Below, one piece after another: positions 1-8,661 of a stretch of 59,323 nt of DNA; position 1 is the first letter of the stretch; every line of letters starts with the position of its first letter. Below the pieces are notes generated by a model. It ran no database searches and was not told the origin of the DNA. It saw only the letters and a program-made list of their open reading frames with translations. This stretch comes from Podochytrium sp. JEL0797 (Eukaryota; Chytridiomycota; Chytridiomycetes; Chytridiales; Chytriomycetaceae). Both the position numbers and the translations under genes were made by a program. The stretch spans positions 1-59,323 of the forward strand of contig JADGJG010000051.1 in assembly GCA_027596195.1 (NCBI GenBank). Direction: 5' to 3'.

Positions 1-1240
1 CTAGAACAATTGAAGGACATTGAAATAGAAGGATATGTTAAGGGTGAATAAGGAACGGAATTCTTAGAATAAAGGCCAAAAGGGCGGTAGAGAAGGGGGT
101 TGAAAAATAGTTTATTTTCCCTCTCGTGTTCTCCACACGGCCGATGTATGAATGTGGGTATCAACGGCTGGACAATTGTGTAGTAGCTGCGTAATAGCGT
201 CAGCACACAATGTAGAGCCACGCGTTCGTGAGCCAACGACAGCGAGGGGGTGCAACAACGGCAAGAACCATGTGTATTCAGCTGCATGTCACATTATGCG
301 TGAATTTCAGTCCCAACACGCGTCGGAGCAAATCATGAAAAGGTGGGGTTTCGAGGAAAGGCAGAGCCACGGGCTTGCACGCCATGAAGAACACCGAGCC
401 ATTGCCACCACCTCCGGATATCGTCACAGCCGTAAAAGAACGTATTCGAGAGTGATGAACGCGATCTAGTTGCTTGCGAACAGCGCAAAAGGCGAATTTC
501 GCAGGTATCCAAACCACGGGAACCAACTCGAACCAAATATATCGGTAATGGTCTAATCCACTGGGATACACTGAGTGAATGAGTAACTGCAGCAGCCGTT
601 TTCGAGGTGGTAAGTGGAAGAAGCACATAGCGCGGGGGGGTGGCGTGTGCCGTCAGTTTGGGGCAAAGTAGGAGGGAGTGTACCCCAAACTCCCATGCAC
701 TGCAAATCGCGCGGGAAATAACGCGTCATCGCTCGACAATGTCTGGGTGACACGAGAACCAAGTCACGAAAGAACAAATCAAGCAAACGTGCGAGTGGAT
801 TGCAAAACGCAAATCCGAACCGCCGGCAACACTGCAGCCTGGGGCCGATATGAGAGACTCCCGTTGCGTAATCAATCCAAGGAGTATATGGACACACGCG
901 AGGCGGCTTCTATGATGCTGGCTGTTCGGTGGGATAGGAATGACTCGTCGAATGCGCAGTTCAATGATTTTTTCTTCGTCTCCTTAATTTCTATCCAGCA
1001 CTCTTTCCAATACACGATCCTTTATTTTATATATAAATATGAGAACACCGGCAAATCACATCAAATGTGATGCGTCAAAACAAATCGAACGCAATTGACT
1101 GCTCATAGTAAAAATCCAAAAAATTCAAGGGCACAACATTGACATGAGATAATGAATAAGAAGAAGGGAAGAGGGTGGGAATGAGCCTGTGTGATGTGAA
1201 ACGGGAGATGAAACAGAAGTCATTTGACAATGACAATTTT
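1..1240. other. No gene recognised at left end
   Basis: About 1.2 kb in which I see no convincing gene. Short open frames exist on both strands, but they overlap each other, have mixed composition and match no family I know. No tRNA, mobile-element end or long tandem repeat is visible. It is probably the intergenic or upstream region of the MYND gene that starts at 1525. Confidence 0.5.
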
Positions 1241-1244
1241 TCCG

Positions 1245-1292
1245 TTCTGTCGAAAAATTTCCCGTTCTGTCGACCATTCTGTCAGTTCTGTC
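1245..1292 (+). repeat. Cluster of four TTCTGTC motifs
   Basis: TTCTGTC occurs at about 1245, 1265, 1277 and 1286, within 50 bases and about 240-280 bases upstream of the MYND start codon. The spacings are irregular (20, 12, 9). It could be a binding-site cluster or a decayed short tandem repeat. Function is inference only. Confidence 0.45.
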
Positions 1293-1370
1293 GCAATTCT
1301 CACCATTCTTTACCTATATATATGGTAGGGAATTTCTTTTCTAGAACATATGTAGGTGACGCCTGACATA

Positions 1371-1386
1371 CCACTTTATATAGTGG
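1371..1386 (+). promoter_or_regulatory. TATA-like core inside a short palindrome
   Basis: A TTTATATA core is flanked by CCACT and AGTGG arms about 140 bases upstream of the ATG at 1525. A TATA-like element at this distance fits a fungal promoter. The assignment rests on sequence and position alone. Confidence 0.35.
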
Positions 1387-1503
1387 AATTATTTTTGACT
1401 GACGGCCAGCAACGCCCGCGTTCGCTTCGAATAATACCTTGACGAGTAGGAGAAGCATGGGTCGGAGGGCCGTTGGCGAGGGAGACGTGGAAAAAAATAA
1501 ATA

Positions 1504-1525
1504 TTTTGACACCCCCCTGTCAAAA
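1504..1525 (+). promoter_or_regulatory. Perfect 8-bp inverted repeat abutting a start codon
   Basis: Arms TTTTGACA and TGTCAAAA are separated by six C; the last A of the right arm is the A of the ATG at 1525. The half-site contains TGACA, the core recognised by TALE-class homeodomain proteins. In RNA it would form a hairpin at the initiation codon. Whether it acts in DNA or RNA is unknown. Confidence 0.45.
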
Positions 1526-2475
1526 TGCCCGCCGAACCAACCCCCGACCGTTCGTTGGTCATCGTTACCCATATCCGCTTCGCATACTACCTTGCCGAGT
1601 TGGAGAAGCAGCCGGTTGGCCTCTCTCAAACCGGCGACAAAGACTACCTCTTCAGCAACTGCTTCTACAGCTTCATGGATTTCCCCGCTGGCTCCGTTCT
1701 GCCCGCCGACCTTTTGGTCTTCAAGAACCGACTCAAGAGTCTCGCGGCGAGGGCGGGCGAGCATCCATACTACCAAGGCATTGCATGGCTGGTCACTGGC
1801 TTCATCGCGTCAAAACAAACGACTGGCCCATACGCGCTTGTCGGCGAGTTCCGGAAAGCATTGCGCGCTTGGGAGTTTTTGTCGCCTCAACAACTACAAG
1901 AGAAAGCTTGGTTTGTGGATGAAGATAACGGTATCTTCAAGGAATCGAGTCTCAAAGACTGCTTGGACAAGAGTTGGCGGCGCAAAGTGTTGTCGATGAT
2001 TGAATGCTTCGAGGAAATGCTTGATAAAGCAAAACAAGAGGCGATGCAAATGCAACCCAGAGAAGCGCTGTGGGCAATCTGTACGGCGAAGGGCCTTGAG
2101 AAGTTGTCTTCGAAGGCAAAATGTGATTCCTGTGGCGAGAGAAACTCCACACTCAAAAAGTGCGAATCGTGTCGTACGGAGTCGTATTGTTCGCGAGAGT
2201 GTCAGCGAATCGCGTGGAAAGCAGGCCACAAGCAGATTTGCCGTCCGCATGATGAGATCAAAAGGGGTGACTTTGTGTGGGTGGATGGTTTGACTTCGAG
2301 CTCGGATTGGAACAAGGACTTTGCCCTTGTCGATGATTTTGACGACGAGACGGGAAGGTGGATAGTATTATCAGATGTTAAAACATGCGCTTCAATCAAA
2401 CCTGAGAATTTGACACGCGTTGTGACAGTGAAAGAGGTTCTCCAGATTCATTTGGAGTTGGCAGAGAGCCGTTGA
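1525..2475 (+). CDS. MYND zinc-finger protein, intact copy A (316 aa)
   Basis: Single-exon gene. Three parts are visible. Residues about 1-190 form a helical-looking N-terminal domain shared by all copies here, with the motifs KQPVGL, EHPYYQG and WxxLSPQQLQE. Residues about 200-239 form a complete MYND zinc finger (CDSC, KKCESC, YCSREC, then His and Cys in GHKQIC). The C-terminal 75 residues carry GDFVWVDGL, GRWIV and IKPENLTR, probably a small beta-rich domain. MYND fingers bind two zinc ions and usually mediate protein-protein contacts. No SET domain is present, so a methyltransferase role is not supported. The ATG is chosen because homology to the other copies begins about 20 residues after it. 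An inverted repeat abuts the start. Cellular role and partner are unknown. Confidence 0.85.
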   Translation: MPAEPTPDRSLVIVTHIRFAYYLAELEKQPVGLSQTGDKDYLFSNCFYSFMDFPAGSVLPADLLVFKNRLKSLAARAGEHPYYQGIAWLVTGFIASKQTTGPYALVGEFRKALRAWEFLSPQQLQEKAWFVDEDNGIFKESSLKDCLDKSWRRKVLSMIECFEEMLDKAKQEAMQMQPREALWAICTAKGLEKLSSKAKCDSCGERNSTLKKCESCRTESYCSRECQRIAWKAGHKQICRPHDEIKRGDFVWVDGLTSSSDWNKDFALVDDFDDETGRWIVLSDVKTCASIKPENLTRVVTVKEVLQIHLELAESR

Positions 2476-2544
2476 AGAATAAAGACTGCAGATAACTGTG
2501 AATATTTGTGCCCCACAGCCGCGGCCACCCGTGATCTGAGCTCG

Positions 2545-2643
2545 TTGAAAACGCGCGCTTCAATCAAAACAGAGAATTTGACTCGCGTTGTGACGGCGGA
2601 AGAGGTGCTCCAGACTTTTTCGAATTTGGCAGAGAACCACTAA
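2545..2643 (+). pseudogene. 3' fragment of a MYND-family gene
   Basis: Just after copy A, about 100 bases repeat the end of a MYND gene: they read RASIK, then TENLTRVV, then AEEVLQ, and end in a stop. There is no start codon, N-terminal domain or zinc finger. This is a remnant of a tandem copy that lost its 5' part. Confidence 0.75.
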
Positions 2644-2655
2644 ATCTCGCAAACC

Positions 2656-3310
2656 ATGGATCTGTTCGCCTCCATGTCCGCATCCCAGCTCGATCAACAA
2701 GTTCAATTCAGTACTGAAAAGGACAACATGGCTGGAACGCGCCGCACCATCCGCGAATGTCTGACCCTCCCAGAGGGGTGGAGCACCTTCGCCCAAGACC
2801 TCTGCAAAAAACAACGGCACAGATAAAATTCCGTACAAAGGAAACTTACATGCGCGAATTCGGCGTTGAAATGGCGCGGTTCGCGTGGAACCCCGTCGTG
2901 CCTGTGTCGCAGTCTGTGAAGCTCGACCTGAACCGCAAGTGTTCGTTGCGGTTGAAACAGACCTCTTGTGGGTCTTGTGGGAGTAGGGGGGAAACGAACA
3001 ATTGTGGTGGTGGGTGTGCGCGTGTGATTATTGCTCGCGCGCATGTTTGGAAGAAGGGGCACAAGGTTTCTTGTCGGCCCGCTACGGACTTGAGGGCTGG
3101 TGATATTGTCATGATTGGCCACTTGTTCAAAAATGGAGATTTGAACGGTCAGACCCGTCAGCTCGAGAGTTTTGACGTGGACAAGAAGCGGTGGAGAGTG
3201 AGTTGCATTGATGCGACCAAACACGGTGTTGGTCAAGCCTGAGAATCTCATCCGGTTGGTGACGAAGGAAGAGTTTGACATTCTTGCAACGAGTGGAGAG
3301 AACAATTGGG
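2656..3310 (+). pseudogene. Degenerate MYND-family copy B
   Basis: Scattered MYND-family homology in shifting frames. Around 2960-3090 there is a CGSCGSRG start and a WKKGHKVSC end of a MYND finger, but the second cysteine pair and the YC-x3-C block are replaced by unrelated residues, so the finger cannot be normal. It continues with GDIVMIGHLFKNGDLNG and RWRVSC, then shifts frame near 3220 into VKPENLIRLVTKEE. The C-terminal wording (xxGDLNGxxRQxExxD) resembles the divergent copy at 26.4 kb more than its neighbour copy A. The true 5' limit is uncertain; the ATG at 2656 opens only a short frame. Confidence 0.65.
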
Positions 3311-3384
3311 GAATTGTCAGGACAGAGTTTGATTCGATGGATATTAAATTTAATTATATTTATCGCTTTATCATTATTTTACAT

Positions 3385-5205
3385 CTACATCCGTTTCCCC
3401 AACAACCCCTCTGTCCCTGACCCACTCCACCTCCTCCCTGACCTGAACGACAAGCTTGACAAATCAACACTTGGGTCGATCCCGCCATTCCGATCGTCAC
3501 TACTGCGTGTTGCGAATACAAACAACAAGGACGCGCCGGCTGCAAGGAGGAATATGAAATCGAACCAGCGTTGGTAGAAATCGAATTGGATGTTGGATCC
3601 GAGCACGTTCGAGATGATGGACCTTGTTTTTGTTGGGTCGGGTTGAATTCGGTCAGTTTCGGCTCATTGCGCAATAAAATCAAGTGTGAAGTTACCGATA
3701 CTGAGGCGGCAGGTTCACACGCATCATGAGCACCAGCGACAAGCAATACAGATTCATAATCTCGGCAAAGGACAATACCAACGCGTCGATACTGTTTCCT
3801 GCGCCCGAGACCATTCGAAACAGCTAATGGAAGTATTCCGAAAAACAGAATCAGTTAATATCAGTTGGTCCCGACATAAGCTAGAAAACGCAAACCTTTG
3901 AAAACTGGACAATCAAACCCCGAATGGAACATACAACCAACACGCCCACCATCAGAAATGACAACTGTTGCGCGGATTTCTCGACATCAATTGTAACTCC
4001 CGCGCCAGCGCCTTCAGAATCGTGTTTTGAAATTGTTTGAATCGCAAAGTTGATGCCGAGCGTGATGGGGTCGGTTCCGCCGTGAGTGTGGAAGACGAGG
4101 TTGATGCAGGACTAACAAAAAGAAGATGTTGAGAATCAAACAGTTTCAGTTGTGCAGAAGCGGGGCAGAAACGTGACAAAACGCGTCGGGGAAACTCAAC
4201 TGTAATGATTTTGTAGATGCAGTAGAATGAAAATCCGGATCCCAGCAAATTCATGAGTTTGCCTTGAATCGTTTTGGACGCCTTGAATCGGGTCTAATTT
4301 TCGAGGGCGGTCAGATTTCGCTGCGAATAAACGCGCGACAAGGAAAACGCATATACCCTCTCATACTGCAACTCCTCCAGATCCGCATTCAACGCCCCCG
4401 CCAACGCATCCAACGCCAAAACTTCCTTCCGCAACAAATTCAATTCCGCCGGATCCCCACCACCCACCAAACTCCCCACCCACCTCCGCACGAACCCCCC
4501 AGAGCTTTCGGACCCCGTTCTCCCTTCCCCACCACCTCCACCACTCCGTTTTTTCCCCTCCAACTCGAGTATCCTCGTCCGCTTGTCCACCATACTCCCT
4601 CTCACACTCTCCAACTCGCGCTCCTTCACACGCACGACCCCGTCCCCAACCTCTCTCACAAATAGACTCATGGTCGTGTACGGCGTGAATACGGCTCCGA
4701 ACCCTGATAACACGGCCATCAGCGCAACGCCTACGACACTCACGCGGGTCATGTTGTGTTGAATCGTAAACAAGCCCGCGATAAACGCTGAATATGATCG
4801 CTGAGTCGCGTTGTTGGCCGGGTTCGTGAGTTTCGTGAAGATGTAGAGGAGGATGGCGTAGAGTATGGCTGTGCATGTTGGTTTGTGAGCGGTCGTGATC
4901 CATGAGGGACATGCGCGGATGCAGAGGGCGATGGGGAGGATGATGAGTCCGGTGACAAGGTTCGAGACGAGGGAGAGTTGCCAGAGGATGTGGGCTGTGG
5001 TTTCGGAGAGGAAGCCGAGAATGTCGAGGAGGAGGGTTTCAAAAAGGAGACATGACAGGGCGAAGGACAGGGCAAAGAGGACATGTGAAGCGGATGATGA
5101 TGATGCTGAGGATGATGCCGATAGGGATAATTGGAGAGAGAAGCGACCAAGGAGGAACAACGCGGGGATCGACACGGCGGCGATCACAAGTGCGACGAAA
5201 ATCAT
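3385..5205 (-). CDS. Golgi pH regulator / GPR89-type channel (GPHR family), 5 exons, about 503 aa
   Basis: Exons read on the minus strand: 5205-4357, 4281-4201, 4111-3896, 3823-3696 and 3622-3385. All junctions are GT-AG and the total is exactly 504 codons. The family signature LMAVLSGFGAVFTPYTTM is present, followed by a charged coiled-coil-like stretch. After splicing come ASKTIQGKLMNLLG, a cysteine-rich SCINLVF..GGTDPIT loop, SIRGLIVQFSK, and the C-terminal QFDFYQRWFDFIFLL. These match the GPHR_N and ABA_GPCR halves of animal GPR89 and plant GTG proteins, which have about nine membrane spans and support Golgi acidification and secretory traffic. The start at 5205 gives a family-like N-terminus. 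An upstream frame starting at 5367, joined by a possible intron, could add about 36 residues, but it would overlap the promoter of the divergent gene at 5376. Confidence 0.9.
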
Positions 5206-5375
5206 GTCACCGCTGAAAAAAAACAAATAAATATAACGCGTAATTAAAAGGCGGAAAATGCACCTATTTCCATAAAATGTGATTGGAATACCATTGTTGT
5301 CAAAAGCGGTCCATTGTTCTTCGACGCAATCGAAAGAGCCCACAGAAAAATAACCCACCCGCGGCATCAGTCACG

Positions 5376-6041
5376 ATGCAATTGAAAGCCTTCCTCCTCA
5401 CTGCCGCCAACTTAGCCTCAGCCATCACTGCTTCTGGATCAAATTTGCTCCAAGATCCAGACTTTCGGACCTTGAGCTTGTGTTATATTACGAATCAGGA
5501 GTGTATCGGTTTGGCCAACACAGACAACAGCATCAGCAATGGGGGCCAGCAATGGAACGTGATTCCTTGCGCCACAATTGGTAGTATCGTCGGCAATGTT
5601 AATGTGGGATGCGTTCCGAGACAGTACAAGGGCATGCGCGGTTACAATCTTGCTTCATTTTCAGCAGACTTGAACCCAACTGGACAAGGTATGATGGTAT
5701 ATTACATCTATATTCTCTAATACGCACTCTGTGTAGCCGGATACTACGCAAATGTCAATATTCCCTCGGGTGCAGCCCAAGCGATCCTCAGTTTCGATAT
5801 TTCCCTCGGCAGTGGCTGCAACCCCAGCCACGATGTCGCAACTTTGACGGTGCTGCTGCAAAATGCACAAAGTGTGATGTACAAGTCGAACCAAATGGCT
5901 TCCGGCGCAGGCTGGCGGCATGTTTCAGCTATCCAGATTCCGGTCGCCTCCGCTGCGGGGAACGCGACGCTCTCGTTCGTGTCCCAAAGGCCGGGATCTT
6001 GTGGACCAGCGATCAAGAATGTGGTGTTGACAACCAATTGA
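5376..6041 (+). CDS. Small secreted beta-sandwich-like protein, 2 exons, 205 aa
   Basis: Exons 5376-5688 and 5737-6041 join through a 48-base intron to give exactly 206 codons. The N-terminus is a clear signal peptide (MQLKAFLLTAANLASAITASG), so the product enters the secretory pathway. The mature part begins NLLQDPDF and has alternating hydrophobic strands (GYYANVNIP, ATLTVLLQ, ATLSFV) with a few cysteines (CYITNQEC, CATIG, SGC, SCGP), as in DUF642 or galactose-binding-like folds of cell-wall proteins. That fold assignment is inference; I do not recognise a named family. It diverges from the GPHR gene with 170 bases between start codons, so the two probably share a promoter region. Confidence 0.7.
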
Positions 6042-6113
6042 ACGCGTCCATTTATTTTAACCTTTTCGGTTCTGTTTTTTCTTTTTGTTTTTGCTCAAAA
6101 TTTCATAACACGA

Positions 6114-7873
6114 ATGAAGCCCCAGACTTATTGCCGGGCAATATTCCCAGCGTTTCGTGTCGCTGCCATAAGAACTCCATTCGCTTTGATCGCTCGGACG
6201 CAATCCTTGAGCCTTCGGAATTGGTTCGCTCATTGCAATGCGCAACGATCCTTGTCGACCGCAACTCCCACCTCCCCGTCTCCTTCCTCAACCAAACTGC
6301 AATGTTCCGGTACGAATATCAAATGACTCCCTTTGGATCCCACTATTGGTGAACCTTGAACCAAACACAAAGGATGCGGCGCGGCCTTCCACCAACTCGA
6401 TCCAACGAAGCCTGGATTCATCCCCGCCAAAGTGCTCGAAAAGCGACTGATTCCCAGCTCAGTCCATTCACTGGATCCTGCCGTCTCCACTTCGCATCTG
6501 GATCCGAACGCAGAACTGGCTGAAGGGTTGAACCCGCGACAGCTCAAAACGCTGCTCAAAAAGGAGAATCCGAAGCCAGACAGTTGAGTTTCAGTTTTGA
6601 AGGGACTCTCTGGCCGCTACAAACTTATTTCGAAATGCCTTGTTCGATAGCTCCCTTTGTGTGTCAATACTGCCATAACCTCCGGCACTACAACAAACTG
6701 AACCTCCCCTCGCGTCCAGACACGCTCAAACTGCTGCAACGCCATTTACGACAACACCCCAACACTATTGCTGTCCTGGTCGTTGACGCGGCTGATCTTC
6801 CTGCGAGTCTCGTGTCGCACGATATTCCTTCCGAGCTAGCTGGGCTCAAAGGAATCGTCGTGGCCTTGAACAAGGTGGACTTGTTTACGGGAATCAAGAA
6901 CCAAGAACAGAGTGTACAGAAACTACGCAAATGGGTGCAGAAACGGATCGAGAGGGATGTGGGCGGGTTGCTGGACCCCTCCGAATTGGATCCAGACAAT
7001 ATCGTCCCCAACGAATTGATCAAAGTCGTTCCCGTGTCTGCCAGAACGGGTGACGGCATTATGGACCTCCTCGATGGAATCAACGCGTTCCGAAAAGACG
7101 CGTCGACCAACGTGTGTTTCATTGGCCGCCCGAACGCAGGCAAATCGCAACTCATCAACGCCATCACGCAACTCGCCAACGGGAAACAACCGGAACGCAC
7201 CGTGACGGCCTCGATTTACCCCGGAACAACCGTCGGCGTCGTGTCCCATCCACTATCCGAATTTGGAATCCTGTTCCCGCAGCCAAAGACTCCACCCGCA
7301 GAAGCCACCGCATCGCAAACACCACCTCCCCGACTGGGAGAAGGCACCTTGCAAGACACACCGGGCCTCTTTTCCACAACCATCTCGCAACTCACGACCC
7401 TCTTGACTCCACAAGAACTCGTCCTCACGATCCCTTCGAAGCCGTTCCGCCCGAACCCGAAGCCCGTGAAACTCGCACCAGGTCGAAGTCTATTCATCGG
7501 AGGACTCGTGCGCATCGATTGTATCTCCGGGCCTGAAACCATCACGGCGCATATATACGCCTCCAACTTGCTCCCGATCCACCCATGCAGGACGTACCGC
7601 ATAGAAGTGCTGTGGAGCAAGTTGGAAAAACACACGGATATTTTGTTTCCTCCAATAGGGAGGAAGCGCGTGGATCAGTTGGGGGGCCAGATGGAGTTGG
7701 CGCAGAGGATTGTTGTGGGAGAGACGCGGTGGAAACAGAAGGGGGTGTTGGATGTTGCGGTGGGTGGGGTTGGGTGGTGTCGGTTGGAAGGAGTGGATGG
7801 GGATACGGTGGTGGAGGTGTGGAGTATTGCGGGGGGGAAGGGTGTGAGTGTGAGGGATTCGTTTTTTATTTAG
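6114..7873 (+). CDS. Mitochondrial circularly permuted GTPase, NOA1/YqeH type, 3 exons, 542 aa
   Basis: Exons 6114-6309, 6373-6582 and 6651-7873 total exactly 543 codons. The first about 50 residues are rich in Arg, Ala and Ser and nearly lack acidic residues, a typical mitochondrial presequence. Splicing exon 1 to 2 restores CSGCGA and splicing 2 to 3 restores FVCQYCHNLRHYNK, the two halves of the YqeH zinc finger. The GTPase motifs follow in permuted order: NKVDLF (G4), SARTGDG (G5), GRPNAGKSQLIN (G1), then DTPG (G3). YqeH assembles the small ribosomal subunit in bacteria; NOA1 acts similarly in mitochondria. That order (G4-G5-G1-G3) defines the family, so the assignment is firm. A mitoribosome-assembly role is inferred from the family. 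The C-terminal part is Gly/Val rich with repetitive GT-rich codons. Confidence 0.9.
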
Positions 7874-7933
7874 AATAATGGAATCTCGCGAATCTCCACA
7901 TGCTTATTTTCGAGTTAATTTTCTTTGCGTATA

Positions 7934-8322
7934 CTATTTAGTCCACTCCGCAAAAATCTGGTGCACCTCTTCCACCGTCAAAACGCGAGTCAAATTCTCC
8001 GGTTGGATTAAAGCGCGCTTATCTGTGTCTGATACTACTCTCCACCTTCCCCTTTCCGCATCGAAATCTTCGACAAAGGCAAACTTCCTGTTCCAATCCG
8101 AACTCGAATTCAATCCATCCCAACAACACAAAGTCACCCTTTTTGATCTCATGATGCGGACGGCAAATCTATTTGTGCCCTGCTTTCCACTCAATTCGCT
8201 GACACTCACGCGAGCAATATCACCCCATACGACAGGATTCACACTTCTTGTCTCTCCCCACAGGAATCGCATTTTGACTTCGACGACAACTTCCCATCGC
8301 CCGTCGCGCTACAAATTGTAAA
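7934..8322 (-). pseudogene. 5'-truncated MYND-family copy C
   Basis: Homology to the MYND genes begins abruptly at about 8322, in the codons just before the zinc finger, and runs to a normal stop at 7934. The first cysteine pair (CDSCGE) survives, but a short deletion after it shifts frame, so the rest of the finger is read in the wrong frame (SVNPVVWG). The frame is recovered for the C-terminal domain (SSSDWNRKFAFVEDFD, GRWRVV, QPENLTR). The N-terminal domain is absent. The breakpoint lies about 50 bases from a tRNA gene. Confidence 0.8.
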
Positions 8323-8371
8323 CCAAGTATTTTTAACATTTAAGTATTTAATATCAGTTCAAAAAATATCG

Positions 8372-8445
8372 GCTCTTGTGGCTTAGTTGGTTAAAGCGTC
8401 GGTCTCATAATCCGAAGGTCACCAGTTCGACTCTGGTCAAGAGCA
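8372..8445 (+). tRNA. tRNA-Met (CAT), elongator-like
   Basis: 74 nt with full cloverleaf: acceptor GCTCTTG/CAAGAGC, D stem GCTT/AAGC, anticodon stem TCGGT/TCCGA closing the loop CTCATAA (anticodon CAT), T stem ACCAG/CTGGT with loop TTCGACT, and discriminator A. There is no intron. A T-rich stretch ending in ATTTTT about 15 bases downstream can stop RNA polymerase III. An identical gene lies at 14589-14662 on the other strand. The T loop TTCGACT makes an elongator more likely than an initiator. Confidence 0.93.
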
Positions 8446-8661
8446 GTTTTGCTCTCATTTTTGCTATTGAGAGAAGCATTTATTTTTTACTTCTTACAGC
8501 ATTCTCCTTTATTATTATTAAACCTTTCTGACATTCATCGAGCAACTAGCGTGAAGGGACAAAACAAACCATTATTAATTTCTGGCCTTGGCGCGTGTGG
8601 CAACATTCCACAAATAGTTTTTTAACTCAACTCGAGTCATAACAGTTTCAGAACTCTATTG

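Noticed and set aside
1371..1386. Transposon terminal repeat at the CCACT palindrome
   Set aside because: Arms are only five bases; no partner repeat, target duplication or transposase is seen.
2101..2290. SET/MYND (SMYD-type) methyltransferase
   Set aside because: The MYND finger is clear, but no SET motifs occur anywhere in the protein.
4361..4912. Gly/Arg-rich minus-strand frame
   Set aside because: It is an alternative frame of the GPHR first exon, whose correct frame gives the family signature.
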